From Paracoccus hibiscisoli (GTDB lineage Bacteria > Pseudomonadota > Alphaproteobacteria > Rhodobacterales > Rhodobacteraceae), in assembly GCF_005048265.1 (NCBI RefSeq), contig NZ_SUNH01000004.1:181602-245601 (forward strand): 64,000 nucleotides of DNA, written 5' to 3'. The position numbers and the translations under genes were made by a program. The number at the start of each line of letters is the position of its first letter. Position 1 is the first letter of the stretch. Under the pieces are notes generated by a model, which saw nothing but the letters and a program-made list of their open reading frames with translations, had not been told where the DNA came from and ran no database searches. This document shows, piece by piece, positions 47,127 to 55,126 of this stretch.

Positions 47127-48836
47127 ATGACCTTGTCGAACCACACCCCCATTCCCGAACTCTATGTCTCCGAGGCCGCGGCCGCCGCACTCAAGGATGA
47201 TGCCGGACAGATGCCCAGCTGGGATCTGACGCCGCGCCAGATCTGCGATCTGGAGTTGCTGATGAACGGCGGCTTCAACCCGCTGCGGGGGTTCCTGACC
47301 GAGGCCGATTACAACGGCGTCGTCAACGACATGCGCCTGGAATCGGGAGCGCTGTGGCCGATGCCGATCACGCTGGACGTGTCGGACACATTCGCCGAGG
47401 GGCTTGCCCCGGGCACCGACATCGCGCTGCGCGATCAGGAGGGCGTGATCCTGGCGATCATGTCGGTCACCGACAAGTGGGTGCCGAACAAGGCGGTCGA
47501 GGCCGAAAAGGTTTTTGGTGCCGACGATCTGGCCCATCCGGCCGTGAATTATCTGCACAACGTCGCGGGCCCGGTCTATCTGGGCGGCCCGGTCAAGGGC
47601 CTGGCCGCGCCGACGCATTACGATTTCCGCGCCCGCCGCAACACGCCCAACGAGCTGCGCGCGATGTTCAAGAAGCTGGGCTGGAGCCGCATCGTCGCGT
47701 TTCAGACCCGCAACCCGCTGCACCGCGCGCATCAGGAGCTGACCTTCCGCGCCGCCCGCGAGGCACAGGCCAACCTGCTGATTCACCCGGTCGTGGGCAT
47801 GACCAAACCGGGCGACGTGGACCATTTCACCCGCGTGCGCTGCTATGAGGCGGTGCTGGACAAGTATCCGGCGGCCACGACCAACCTGTCGCTGCTGAAC
47901 CTGGCGATGCGCATGGCGGGCCCGCGCGAGGCGGTCTGGCACGGGTTGATCCGCGCCAACCATGGCGTCACGCATTTCATCGTCGGCCGCGACCATGCGG
48001 GTCCCGGCAAGAACAGCGCGGGCCAGGATTTCTATGGCCCCTATGATGCGCAGACCCTGTTCACCCAGTACAAGGACGAGATCGGAGTCGAGATGGTGGA
48101 TTTCAAGCACATGGTCTATGTGCAGGAAAAGGCACAGTATTTCCCCGCCAACGAGGTCCCCGAGGGCACGACCGTCTTGGATATCAGCGGCACCGAGCTG
48201 CGCCGCCGCCTGCGCGAGGGGCTGGACATCCCGGAATGGTTCAGCTTTCCCGAGGTCGTCCAGCAGCTGCGCCGCACCTCGCCCCCGCGCGCCCAGCAGG
48301 GCTTTACCGTGTTCTTCACCGGCCTGTCCGGTTCGGGCAAGTCGACCGTCGCCAACGCGCTGATGGTCAAGTTGATGGAGATGGGCGGGCGTCCCGTGTC
48401 GCTGCTGGACGGTGACGTGGTGCGCAAGCATCTGTCGTCGGAGCTGGGCTTTTCCAAGGAGCATCGCGACATCAACATCAAGCGCATTGGCTATGTCGCG
48501 TCCGAGATCACCAAGAACGGCGGCATCGCGATCTGCGCGCCCATCGCGCCCTATACCGCGACGCGCCGCGCCGTGCGCGAGATGGTCGAGGCCGGGGGCG
48601 CCTTTGTCGAGGTCCATGTCGCCACGCCGCTGGAGGAATGCGAGCGCCGCGACCGCAAGGGCCTGTACAAGCTGGCCCGCGAAGGCAAGATCAAGGAGTT
48701 CACCGGGATTTCGGACCCCTATGAGGAGCCCACGACCCCCGAGCTGCGCGTGGACACGACCGATATCGACGTGGACAGCGCCGCCCACCAGGTTCTGCTG
48801 AAGCTGGAGGGGATGGGCCTGATCGGCCTGACCTGA
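47127..48836 (+). CDS. cysC: Bifunctional sulfate adenylyltransferase / adenylylsulfate kinase
   Basis: This 569-aa fusion performs the two steps of sulfate activation. Residues 1-about 385 form an ATP sulfurylase (APS from ATP and sulfate), with FQTRNPLHRAHQELT and GRDHAGPGKNSAG as active-site motifs. Residues about 390-569 form an APS kinase with the P-loop GLSGSGKST starting at G399, then DGDVVRKHLSSELGFS. Such an N-sulfurylase/C-kinase order is found in Rhodobacterales, Aquifex and fungi. Here both active sites are intact. A 205-bp upstream region holds a possible TTGACT -35, but no convincing -10 was found. A terminator hairpin follows at 48858-48881. Confidence 0.95.
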   Translation: MTLSNHTPIPELYVSEAAAAALKDDAGQMPSWDLTPRQICDLELLMNGGFNPLRGFLTEADYNGVVNDMRLESGALWPMPITLDVSDTFAEGLAPGTDIALRDQEGVILAIMSVTDKWVPNKAVEAEKVFGADDLAHPAVNYLHNVAGPVYLGGPVKGLAAPTHYDFRARRNTPNELRAMFKKLGWSRIVAFQTRNPLHRAHQELTFRAAREAQANLLIHPVVGMTKPGDVDHFTRVRCYEAVLDKYPAATTNLSLLNLAMRMAGPREAVWHGLIRANHGVTHFIVGRDHAGPGKNSAGQDFYGPYDAQTLFTQYKDEIGVEMVDFKHMVYVQEKAQYFPANEVPEGTTVLDISGTELRRRLREGLDIPEWFSFPEVVQQLRRTSPPRAQQGFTVFFTGLSGSGKSTVANALMVKLMEMGGRPVSLLDGDVVRKHLSSELGFSKEHRDINIKRIGYVASEITKNGGIAICAPIAPYTATRRAVREMVEAGGAFVEVHVATPLEECERRDRKGLYKLAREGKIKEFTGISDPYEEPTTPELRVDTTDIDVDSAAHQVLLKLEGMGLIGLT

Positions 48837-48857
48837 TCCGTAGGGTGGTGACTGACG

Positions 48858-48881
48858 CGGCCCCGGTGCAGACCGGGGCCG
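48858..48881 (+). terminator. Terminator hairpin after the sulfate-activation gene
   Basis: A perfect 10-bp stem CGGCCCCGGT/ACCGGGGCCG with a GCAG loop starts 21 bp after the cysC stop and is followed by TTCTGCT, only partly T-rich. It divides this gene from the beta-propeller gene on the same strand. Confidence 0.6.
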
Positions 48882-48903
48882 TTCTGCTGAGGGGGAGGGG
48901 GCC

Positions 48904-49719
48904 ATGACGGATTGGCGGTCATCGCTGGAGGTCTGGGATCTGGAGGCGGGGGCGGCGCGGGTGATCCTGCGCACGCCGCGCCTGATCGAGGCGCCGAACT
49001 GGCATCCCGACGGCTGGTTCCTGGTCAATGGCGAGGGGCGGCTGTGGCGCGCCGATGCGGCGGGGCTGCAGCCGCTGGAGACCGGCTGCGCCGAGCGGTG
49101 CAACAACGATCACGGCTTTCTGCCCGACGGGCGGGTGGTGTTTTCCGCCCATGACGGGACGGGCGCGGGGGTGCATCTCTGGGACGGGCGGCAGGTGCGG
49201 ACCCTGCCTTTGGCGCGGCCCAGCTGGTGGCATGGCGCGCAGGGCGACCGGCTGGTCTATGCCTGCGCGCGGGGGGACCGGGTGGTGCGGATCGCGACCT
49301 GCGATCTGGCGGGCGGGGATGAGCGGGTGCTGACCCCCGGCGTGGCGCATCACGACGGGCCGGATTTCAGCCCCTGCGGGCGCTGGATCTGGTTCAATTC
49401 GGATGCGACCGGCCATGCGCAGATCTGGCGGATGCGTGCCGACGGGTCCGAGGCCGCGCCGGTCTTTCGCGACGATCACGTGAACTGGTTCCCGCATCCG
49501 TCGCCTTGCGGGCGGCATGTGGTCTGGCTGGCCTATGCGCCGGGGACCGAGGGGCATCCGCGCGACCGGGACGTGGCGCTGTGGATCATGGCGCCCGACG
49601 GGACCGGGCGGCGCAAGCTGTGCGATCTGTTCGGCGGGCAGGGCACGCTGAACGTGCCCTGCTGGTCACCCGACGGGCGGGCATTCGCCTATATGCGCTA
49701 TGCCCCCGCGGCGGATTAG
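48904..49719 (+). CDS. TolB-like beta-propeller protein (PD40 repeats)
   Basis: This 271-aa protein has repeated propeller blades: APNWHPDGWFLVNGEGRLWRAD, GPDFSPCGRWIWFNSD, WFPHPSPCGRHVVWLAY and PCWSPDGRAFAYMRY, the PD40/WD40-like motif FSPDGxxI. No signal peptide is evident, unlike TolB itself, so it is probably cytoplasmic or exported by another route. A strong GAGGGGGAGGGG precedes the ATG. Its function is not known; members bind proteins or sugars. The stop overlaps the convergent DUF1150 gene by 4 bp. Confidence 0.78.
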   Translation: MTDWRSSLEVWDLEAGAARVILRTPRLIEAPNWHPDGWFLVNGEGRLWRADAAGLQPLETGCAERCNNDHGFLPDGRVVFSAHDGTGAGVHLWDGRQVRTLPLARPSWWHGAQGDRLVYACARGDRVVRIATCDLAGGDERVLTPGVAHHDGPDFSPCGRWIWFNSDATGHAQIWRMRADGSEAAPVFRDDHVNWFPHPSPCGRHVVWLAYAPGTEGHPRDRDVALWIMAPDGTGRRKLCDLFGGQGTLNVPCWSPDGRAFAYMRYAPAAD

Positions 49720-49943
49720 TGGACGCTGACGGGGCGCAATTCGTTCTGGCGGGCCAAGGTAAAGGCCAGGTTGCGGTCCTGAACCAGCGCCAGGCGTTCG
49801 CCATCGGTGTCATGGACGGCATAGAGCGTCTGGACATCGGGCATCTGCTCGCGGACGTCGCGGGGCAGGCTGTCCAGCGCGACGGGCCGGATATAGACGG
49901 TGCGCGCCCGGTCCTGGGCGCCGAAATCGAATTTGCTATCCAT
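49716..49943 (-). CDS. DUF1150 family protein
   Basis: This 75-aa small protein ends DTDGERLALVQDRNLAFTLARQNELRPVSVH, the conserved core of DUF1150. The family is restricted to alphaproteobacteria and is nearly always beside an Hsp20 gene, so it is probably a partner or client regulator of the small heat-shock protein. The start overlaps the hsp20 stop by 8 bp (coupled translation), and it shares its heat-shock-like promoter. Nothing is known of its biochemical role. Confidence 0.85.
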   Translation of the reverse strand: MDSKFDFGAQDRARTVYIRPVALDSLPRDVREQMPDVQTLYAVHDTDGERLALVQDRNLAFTLARQNELRPVSVH

Positions 49944-50364
49944 GGTGATCCCCTTGATTGCGGCTGATCGGAATGGTCTTGACGACCTGCTGCGGATTGA
50001 CGCGGCGCAGGTCTATATGCAGCAGGCCGTTCTCCATCGCGGCGGCGATGACCTCGACCCCGTCGGCCAGCACGAAGCTGCGCTGAAAGGCGCGGGCCGC
50101 GATGCCGCGATGCAGGAAGACGCGGCTGTCATCGCCCTCGGGCTGGCGACCGCGGATCACCAGCTGGCGATCCTCGGTGGTGATGGCCAGGTCGTCCTCG
50201 GCGAAACCGGCGACGGCCAGAGTGATGCGAAAGGCATCGGGGGGCAGGTGCTCGATATTGTAGGGCGGATAGCCCTCGGCCCCCTTGGCGGCCCGTTCCA
50301 CCAGGCGTTCAAGCTGGTCGAAGCCCAGCAGATAGGGGTGCGCCCCCAGGGAAATCTTTGTCAT
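49936..50364 (-). CDS. Small heat-shock protein, Hsp20 family
   Basis: This 142-aa protein has an alpha-crystallin domain at about residues 33-125. Seen are YNIEHLPPDAFRITLAVAGFAEDDLAITTEDRQLVIRG, the GFLHRGIAARAFQRSFVL strand and a C-terminal IPI-type motif (VVKTIPIS) needed for oligomer formation. It prevents aggregation of unfolded proteins. The start at 50364 is chosen because the longer frame carries no family homology. A heat-shock promoter candidate lies about 65-95 bp upstream, and DUF1150 follows with an 8-bp overlap. Confidence 0.93.
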   Translation of the reverse strand: MTKISLGAHPYLLGFDQLERLVERAAKGAEGYPPYNIEHLPPDAFRITLAVAGFAEDDLAITTEDRQLVIRGRQPEGDDSRVFLHRGIAARAFQRSFVLADGVEVIAAAMENGLLHIDLRRVNPQQVVKTIPISRNQGDHHG

Positions 50365-50426
50365 CTCAGCCCTTTGCGTTGCAGCGACTGTGCAGGGCGG
50401 GCCCCTGATCGGCGACCTTCCCTGTT

Positions 50427-50459
50427 CCAAATATGGAAAGCCGCGCGCGTCTTTGCAAG
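50427..50459 (-). promoter_or_regulatory. Candidate sigma-32 promoter of hsp20-DUF1150
   Basis: On the minus strand CTTGCAAA (50452-50459) and CTTTCCATATTTGG (50427-50440) resemble the heat-shock consensus CTTGAAA...CCCCATNT, with about 14-17 bp between them depending on the alignment. The -10 lies within the dyad TTCCA-N4-TGGAA (50425-50438). The start codon is about 65 bp downstream. An RpoH gene is present in this window. Confidence 0.5.
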
Positions 50460-50474
50460 ATGCGCAAGCGCCGC

Positions 50475-51050
50475 TCAGGGGGTCGGGTCACAATCGGCCA
50501 TGACCTGGCTGATCGCCCGGCGCGACCCCGCCAGAGGCAGGGTCAGCGTCACCTGGCCCGCGACGATGGTGACCTGACGCCCGGCCATCAACGCCTCCAG
50601 CAGCGCCGATTCCGGTTCGACCTGGGCGTAATGCGTGCCGTCGCGGGTCTGGAACGGCACGTCCAGCCGCTGCCCGTCCACGGCAAAGCTCAGCGCACTG
50701 CCGCCTCCGCCCAGACCTGAAACCGAAATGCTGCCCCCTTCGGCGTCGCAGCGAAAGGCCATGCTGCGGCCGCGCCAGCGGATCTCGGCCGTGCCGAGGG
50801 TGGGATCGGCGCGCCAGATCGGACCGGGCGGCTGCGCCAGAGCGGGCGCGGGCACTTGGGACGGCGTGGGCGGCGGGGCCGCTTCGGGTGCTGGCGCGGC
50901 GGCCATGCACAGTTGCGCCACGCAAAGATCATGGGCCGGGCTGCCCGCGGGGCCGTATTCGAACAGGCACTGGTTCACGCATTGGGTCAGCATGTCCTGG
51001 GACCAGGCGGGTCCTGTGGCCAGCGACAGGGTCAAGGCAAGGCGAAACAT
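50475..51050 (-). CDS. Hypothetical exported protein
   Basis: This 191-aa protein has a signal peptide at about 1-17 (FRLALTLSLATGPAWSQ). A cysteine-containing segment follows (DMLTQCVNQCLFEYG and AHDLCVAQLC), then a Pro/Ala-rich linker and a beta-rich C-terminal domain (IRWRGRSMAFRCDAEGGSISVSGLGG). I do not recognise a family. The GGAGGTCG ribosome site before ATG 51050 is strong. The unusual inverted repeat at 51061-51100 lies directly upstream and may be its operator. The C-terminal CDPTP cysteine may pair with FRCD. Confidence 0.65.
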   Translation of the reverse strand: MFRLALTLSLATGPAWSQDMLTQCVNQCLFEYGPAGSPAHDLCVAQLCMAAAPAPEAAPPPTPSQVPAPALAQPPGPIWRADPTLGTAEIRWRGRSMAFRCDAEGGSISVSGLGGGGSALSFAVDGQRLDVPFQTRDGTHYAQVEPESALLEALMAGRQVTIVAGQVTLTLPLAGSRRAISQVMADCDPTP

Positions 51051-51060
51051 GGCGACCTCC

Positions 51061-51100
51061 GATCCGCGGAATCGGACTCACGATGCCGTGATCCGCGGAT
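51061..51100. repeat. Tandem GATCCGCGGA palindromes, 29 bp apart
   Basis: GATCCGCGGA occurs at 51061-51070 and again at 51090-51099. Each contains the self-complementary TCCGCGGA, and together they form a 9-bp inverted repeat (ATCCGCGGA/TCCGCGGAT) with T5 after it on the plus strand. The location is between two divergent genes, 11 bp upstream of one start, which suits a dimer-binding operator. A + strand terminator is possible but no plus-strand gene ends there. Confidence 0.5.
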
Positions 51101-51131
51101 TTTTGCAATGGTTCCGGCGGGATGCAGACCA

Positions 51132-51164
51132 TGTGTTAACACAGCGCCCACAACGCGCTATAGT
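51132..51164 (+). promoter_or_regulatory. Promoter with palindromic -35 region before the DUF465 gene
   Basis: TTAACA (51136-51141) and TATAGT (51159-51164) are exactly 17 bp apart. The -35 lies inside a perfect 12-bp palindrome, TGTGTTAACACA (51132-51143), a plausible operator. The start codon lies 37 bp downstream of the -10. Confidence 0.6.
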
Positions 51165-51200
51165 CCAGGACCACGGCATTCCTGACCCCGAGTCCGCCCG

Positions 51201-51419
51201 ATGAACATGCAGCATTCGATGACCCATCATGAGATCGCCCAGGCCCGTCTGGAGGCGCTGCGCTGCGAGCATCGCGACCTGGACGAGGCGATCGCCGCCC
51301 TGCAGGGGCAGCAGCTGACCTCGTCCCTGGCCCTGCAGCGGCTGAAGAAGCAAAAGCTGTCCCTGAAGGACCGCATCGCCCGGCTGGAGGATGAGCTAAC
51401 CCCCGACATCATCGCCTGA
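51201..51419 (+). CDS. DUF465/YdcH family small coiled-coil protein
   Basis: This 72-aa protein begins near ARLEALRCEHRDLDEAIAAL and ends LKKQKLSLKDRIARLEDE, the two-helix hairpin of the DUF465 (YdcH) family. The function is unknown, and no membrane segment is present. It lies 58 bp before purE on the same strand, but a gene of this family is usually an independent unit. Its own good promoter is at 51132-51164. Confidence 0.85.
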   Translation: MNMQHSMTHHEIAQARLEALRCEHRDLDEAIAALQGQQLTSSLALQRLKKQKLSLKDRIARLEDELTPDIIA

Positions 51420-51477
51420 TTGCGACCCGCGCCCGCCCGCGCTAGGACGGGCCTGACGGCAAAACGGGGAAGATGCG

Positions 51478-51963
51478 ATGACCGAGGCGGTGGGAATCAT
51501 CATGGGCAGCCAGTCCGACTGGCCCACCATGCGCGAGGCGGCAACCATCCTGGATGAGCTGGGCATCGCCTGGCACGCGCGCATCGTCAGCGCCCATCGC
51601 ACGCCCGACCGGCTGTGGGACTACGGCCGCACCGCCGCCGATCGCGGGCTGCAGGTGATCATCGCGGGGGCGGGGGGTGCTGCCCATTTGCCGGGCATGA
51701 TGGCCTCCAAAACGCGCATTCCGGTGATCGGCGTGCCGGTCCAGACCAAGGCGCTGTCCGGGGTCGATTCGCTGTACTCCATCGTGCAGATGCCCAAGGG
51801 CTATCCGGTCGCGACCATGGCGATCGGGGCTGCCGGGGCGGCCAATGCCGGGCTGATGGCCGCGGGCATCCTGGCGCTGAACGATCCGGCGCTGGCGCAG
51901 CGGCTGGACGATTGGCGCGCGGCGCTGTCGGCCTCGATCCCCGAGGAGCCCGTCGATGACTGA
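51478..51963 (+). CDS. purE: N5-carboxyaminoimidazole ribonucleotide mutase PurE (class I)
   Basis: This 161-aa enzyme converts N5-CAIR to CAIR in purine synthesis. It has the class I signature [12 protein letters not shown], a [13 protein letters not shown] segment with the catalytic His, and [16 protein letters not shown]. The presence of PurK directly after it confirms the class I (N5-CAIR) route. The stop overlaps purK by 8 bp (ATGACTGA). Confidence 0.96.
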   Translation: MTEAVGIIMGSQSDWPTMREAATILDELGIAWHARIVSAHRTPDRLWDYGRTAADRGLQVIIAGAGGAAHLPGMMASKTRIPVIGVPVQTKALSGVDSLYSIVQMPKGYPVATMAIGAAGAANAGLMAAGILALNDPALAQRLDDWRAALSASIPEEPVDD

Positions 51964-52990
51964 GATCCGCACCATCGGCATCCTGGGCGGCGGCCAGCTG
52001 GGCCGCATGCTGTCGGCGGCGGCCAGCCGCCTCGGCCTGCGCTGCCACATCTTTGAGCCCGGCGCGGCCCCTGCGGGCGACGTGGCCTGGCGCGTGACCA
52101 CCGCCCCCTATGAGGACGAGGCCGCCCTGCGCGCCTTCGCCGACAGCGTGGACGTCATCACCTATGAGTTCGAGAACGTGCCGACCAGCGCGTTGGACCT
52201 GTTGGAGAGCCTGCGTCCCATCCGCCCCGGCAGGCGCGCGCTGGCCGTGTCCCAGGACCGGCTGACCGAGAAGACCTTTCTGACCGAAATCGGCCTGACC
52301 GTCGCCCCCTTTGCCGATGTCCCTGACCGGGACGCGCTGGACGCGGCCATCGCCCGGATCGGGCGCCCCTCGATCCTCAAGACTCGCCGCATGGGCTATG
52401 ACGGCAAGGGCCAGGTGCGCATCGGCGACGGCCCCGCCGACTGGACCGGCGCCCCATCTGTGCTGGAGGGTTTCGTCACCTTCACGGCCGAGATCAGCGT
52501 GATCATCGCCCGCGGCACCGACGGCCAGGTCGCGGCCTATGACCCCGGCCTGAACGTCCATGAGGGCGGCATCCTGCGCACAACCACGATCCCCTGCGGC
52601 CAGCCCGCCCGCGTCACCACCGACGCCGTCCTGATCGCCGCGCGCATCGCCAATGCGCTGGATTACGTGGGCGTCATGGGGGTCGAGCTGTTCGTCACAC
52701 CCGACGGGCTGATCGTGAACGAGATCGCGCCCCGCGTGCACAATTCCGGCCACTGGACCCAGGCCGGCTGCGCGGTCGATCAGTTCGAACAGCATATCCG
52801 CGCCGTAGCGGGCCTGCCCCTGGGCGACGGCAAACGCCACGCGGATGTGGTGATGGAGAACCTGATCGGCGACGATATGGACCGCGTCCCCGCGCTGCTG
52901 GCGCAGCCCCGGACGCAGATCCACCTTTATGGCAAGGGCGAGGCGCGCCCGGGCCGCAAGATGGGCCACGCGAACCGGATCACCGGATGA
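51956..52990 (+). CDS. purK: N5-carboxyaminoimidazole ribonucleotide synthase PurK
   Basis: This 344-aa ATP-grasp enzyme carboxylates AIR with bicarbonate. Motifs are [47 protein letters not shown] (ATP loop), [13 protein letters not shown] and [14 protein letters not shown]. It is the partner of PurE in the same operon. Its stop overlaps the NUDIX gene start by 4 bp. Confidence 0.96.
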   Translation: MTEIRTIGILGGGQLGRMLSAAASRLGLRCHIFEPGAAPAGDVAWRVTTAPYEDEAALRAFADSVDVITYEFENVPTSALDLLESLRPIRPGRRALAVSQDRLTEKTFLTEIGLTVAPFADVPDRDALDAAIARIGRPSILKTRRMGYDGKGQVRIGDGPADWTGAPSVLEGFVTFTAEISVIIARGTDGQVAAYDPGLNVHEGGILRTTTIPCGQPARVTTDAVLIAARIANALDYVGVMGVELFVTPDGLIVNEIAPRVHNSGHWTQAGCAVDQFEQHIRAVAGLPLGDGKRHADVVMENLIGDDMDRVPALLAQPRTQIHLYGKGEARPGRKMGHANRITG

Positions 52991-53421
52991 TCCGCCTGGC
53001 GGTCCGCGCCGCGATCCTGCAGGCGGACCGCATCCTGATGGTGAATGCCTATCCGGGCCATGGGTCCGACCTGTGGTGCCTGCCCGGCGGCGGCGTCGAT
53101 CCGCACGCCTCCCTTCCCGACAACCTCTCCCGCGAGGTGCGCGAGGAGACCGGCCTGACCATCGCCGTGGGCGCACCCTTTCTGGTCAACGAATTCCACG
53201 ACCCCGACCGCCGCTTTCACCAGGTCGAGATCCACTTCCGCGCCACGCTGACCGGTTCCGACCGCCTGACCCTGGCCGATCCCGAGGGCATCGTGAACCG
53301 CGCCCGATGGGTCACCCGCGCCGAACTGACCACACTGCGCCACAAGCCCGACAGCTTGGCCCAGACAATCTGGTCCACAGGCCAGGCAGACTACGACGCG
53401 CTGGAGCGCATCATCCCCTGA
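52987..53421 (+). CDS. NUDIX hydrolase
   Basis: This 144-aa protein has a Nudix box reading GGGVDPHASLPDNLSREVREETGL. The core REVREETG metal-binding helix is complete, but the position of the first conserved Glu (G-x5-E) is Ala. Substrates of this branch are nucleotide derivatives; none can be assigned. Coupled to purK by a 4-bp overlap, it may clean a purine nucleotide. Its stop is followed by repeat copy 2. Confidence 0.85.
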   Translation: MIRLAVRAAILQADRILMVNAYPGHGSDLWCLPGGGVDPHASLPDNLSREVREETGLTIAVGAPFLVNEFHDPDRRFHQVEIHFRATLTGSDRLTLADPEGIVNRARWVTRAELTTLRHKPDSLAQTIWSTGQADYDALERIIP

Positions 53422-53422
53422 C

Positions 53423-53477
53423 CTTCTTCTTCATGAAAATATCCCCCAGGGGGTCCGGGGGACGGGACGTCCCCCGG
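53423..53477 (+). repeat. 3'-end repeat copy 2, with hairpin between NUDIX and purF
   Basis: Directly after the NUDIX stop the leader CTTCTTCTTCA, two bases, then AAAATATCCC is nearly identical to that of copy 1 (33985). A perfect 10-bp hairpin CCGGGGGACG-GGA-CGTCCCCCGG (53455-53477) follows. The region sits between convergent stops and probably ends transcription from both sides, although neither strand has a T-run. Confidence 0.6.
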
Positions 53478-53493
53478 CGATCGCGGGACGCAA

Positions 53494-54984
53494 TCACTCG
53501 GCCGCTTGCTTGACCGCCGTTTCCGATCCGACCTTCATGCGGAAACCACGCTCCAGCTGATCGAAGGGCGCGACGGGATAATCGCCCGAAAAACACGCAT
53601 CGCAATAGCGCGGCGCCTTGGGGTCGCGGCCCGCGGCCTCTCCGGCCGCACGATAGAGGCCGTCCAGCGACACGAAGGACAGGCTGTCCACGCCAATCCA
53701 GTCGCGCATCTGCTCGGGCGTCATGTTCGCCGCCAGCAGCTTGTCGCGGTCGGGCGTGTCCACGCCATAGAAGCAGGGCCAGGCGGTGGGGGGCGACGCG
53801 ATGCGGAAATGCACCTCGGCGGCGCCCGCGTCGATGATCATGTCCTTGATCTTGCGGCTGGTCGTGCCGCGCACCACGCTGTCATCGACCAGAACGACCC
53901 GCTTGCCCGCGATCAGCGCGCGGTTCACGTTCAGCTTCAGGCGCACGCCCATGTTGCGGATCTGGTCGGTCGGCTCGATGAAGGTGCGGCCCATATACTG
54001 GTTGCGGATGATCCCCATCCCATATGGGATGCCCGATTCCTGGGCATAGCCGATGGCCGCGGGGGTGCCGCTGTCGGGGACGGGGCAGACCAGATCGGCC
54101 TCGACCGGGGCCTCGCGGGCCAGTTCCACGCCGATCTGGCGGCGCGTCTCATAGACCGACCGCCCGCCGATGATCGAATCCGGGCGTGAGAAATAGACAT
54201 GCTCAAAGATGCAGAACCGCCCGGTGGAGGGGCCGAAGGGGCGCGACGACTCGATCTGGCCCTTGGAGATGACGACCATCTCTCCGGGCTCGACCTCGCG
54301 CAGGAACTCGGCGCCGATGATGTCCAGCGCGCAGGTCTCGGAGGCCAGGACATATCCGTCCTCGCCCACGCGGCCCAGCACCAGCGGGCGCACGCCCAGG
54401 GCGTCGCGCACGCCGATCAGCTTGGTCCGGGTCATCGCGATGACCGAGAACGCGCCCTCGACCCGGCGCAAAGCATCCTTCATCCGCTCGGGGATGTTGC
54501 GCTGGATCGACCGCGCCATCAGGTGGATGATGCATTCGCTGTCCGACGACGACTGAAAGATCGAGCCCCGCTCGATCAGCTCGCGGCGCAGCGCCGCGGC
54601 ATTGGTGATGTTGCCGTTATGGGCGATCGCGCAGCCGCCCATGTGGAACTCGCCGAAGAAGGGCTGGACGTCGCGGATCGCGGTGTTGGCCTTGGTCCCG
54701 GCCGTGGAATAGCGCACATGGCCGATGGCCAGCTGGCCGGGCAGGGTCGCCATCAGCTCGGGCTTGGTGAAGTTGTCGCGCACATAGCCAAAGCGGTGGG
54801 CGCTGTTGAAGCCGTAATCAGGATCGTGGGCGACGATGCCGCCCGCCTCCTGTCCGCGGTGCTGGAGGGCGTGCAGGCCGAGGGCCACGAAGTTCGAGGC
54901 GTCGACCACGCCGATGGCGCCGAAGATCCCGCACTCTTCGTGCAGACGGTCCGAATCGAACGGATGGGCGAGGAAGGGTTGCAT
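53494..54984 (-). CDS. purF: Amidophosphoribosyltransferase
   Basis: This 496-aa enzyme performs the first committed step of purine synthesis. After a 17-residue propeptide the catalytic C18 (HEECGIFG) becomes the N terminus for the glutamine-hydrolysing domain. The phosphoribosyltransferase part has VVLVDDSVVRGTTSRKI and the usual PVPDSGTPAAIGYA. The start at 54984 is chosen for this short propeptide. It is convergent with the purE-purK-NUDIX operon and separate from cvpA by 142 bp, where many relatives place cvpA-purF together. Confidence 0.97.
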   Translation of the reverse strand: MQPFLAHPFDSDRLHEECGIFGAIGVVDASNFVALGLHALQHRGQEAGGIVAHDPDYGFNSAHRFGYVRDNFTKPELMATLPGQLAIGHVRYSTAGTKANTAIRDVQPFFGEFHMGGCAIAHNGNITNAAALRRELIERGSIFQSSSDSECIIHLMARSIQRNIPERMKDALRRVEGAFSVIAMTRTKLIGVRDALGVRPLVLGRVGEDGYVLASETCALDIIGAEFLREVEPGEMVVISKGQIESSRPFGPSTGRFCIFEHVYFSRPDSIIGGRSVYETRRQIGVELAREAPVEADLVCPVPDSGTPAAIGYAQESGIPYGMGIIRNQYMGRTFIEPTDQIRNMGVRLKLNVNRALIAGKRVVLVDDSVVRGTTSRKIKDMIIDAGAAEVHFRIASPPTAWPCFYGVDTPDRDKLLAANMTPEQMRDWIGVDSLSFVSLDGLYRAAGEAAGRDPKAPRYCDACFSGDYPVAPFDQLERGFRMKVGSETAVKQAAE

Positions 54985-55061
54985 CGCGCGGGCCTCGATA
55001 TGTGGGGGCTGATATCGTCGTGCTGTCGGGGGGTATGTAGTCCCGACCACCGGCAAAGTCA

Positions 55062-55091
55062 CGCCCCCGCGGGTCCGCGGGGGCGCTTTTT
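55062..55091 (+). terminator. Plus-strand intrinsic terminator in the purF-cvpA gap
   Basis: An 11-bp perfect stem CGCCCCCGCGG/CCGCGGGGGCG with a GT loop is followed by CTTTTT on the plus strand. All neighbouring genes are on the minus strand, where no T-run follows the stem. It therefore looks directed against a transcript that would run antisense to the purF leader, or it is a symmetrical hairpin for cvpA. Confidence 0.6.
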
Positions 55092-55126
55092 CGTCATGGT
55101 TCTGTCGCAAGGGGGCGGGCGGCGCC

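Noticed and set aside
50365..50430. Possible ROSE-type RNA thermometer in the hsp20 leader
   Set aside because: No U(U/C)GCU paired with an AGGA-type ribosome site could be drawn; only the promoter candidate is kept.
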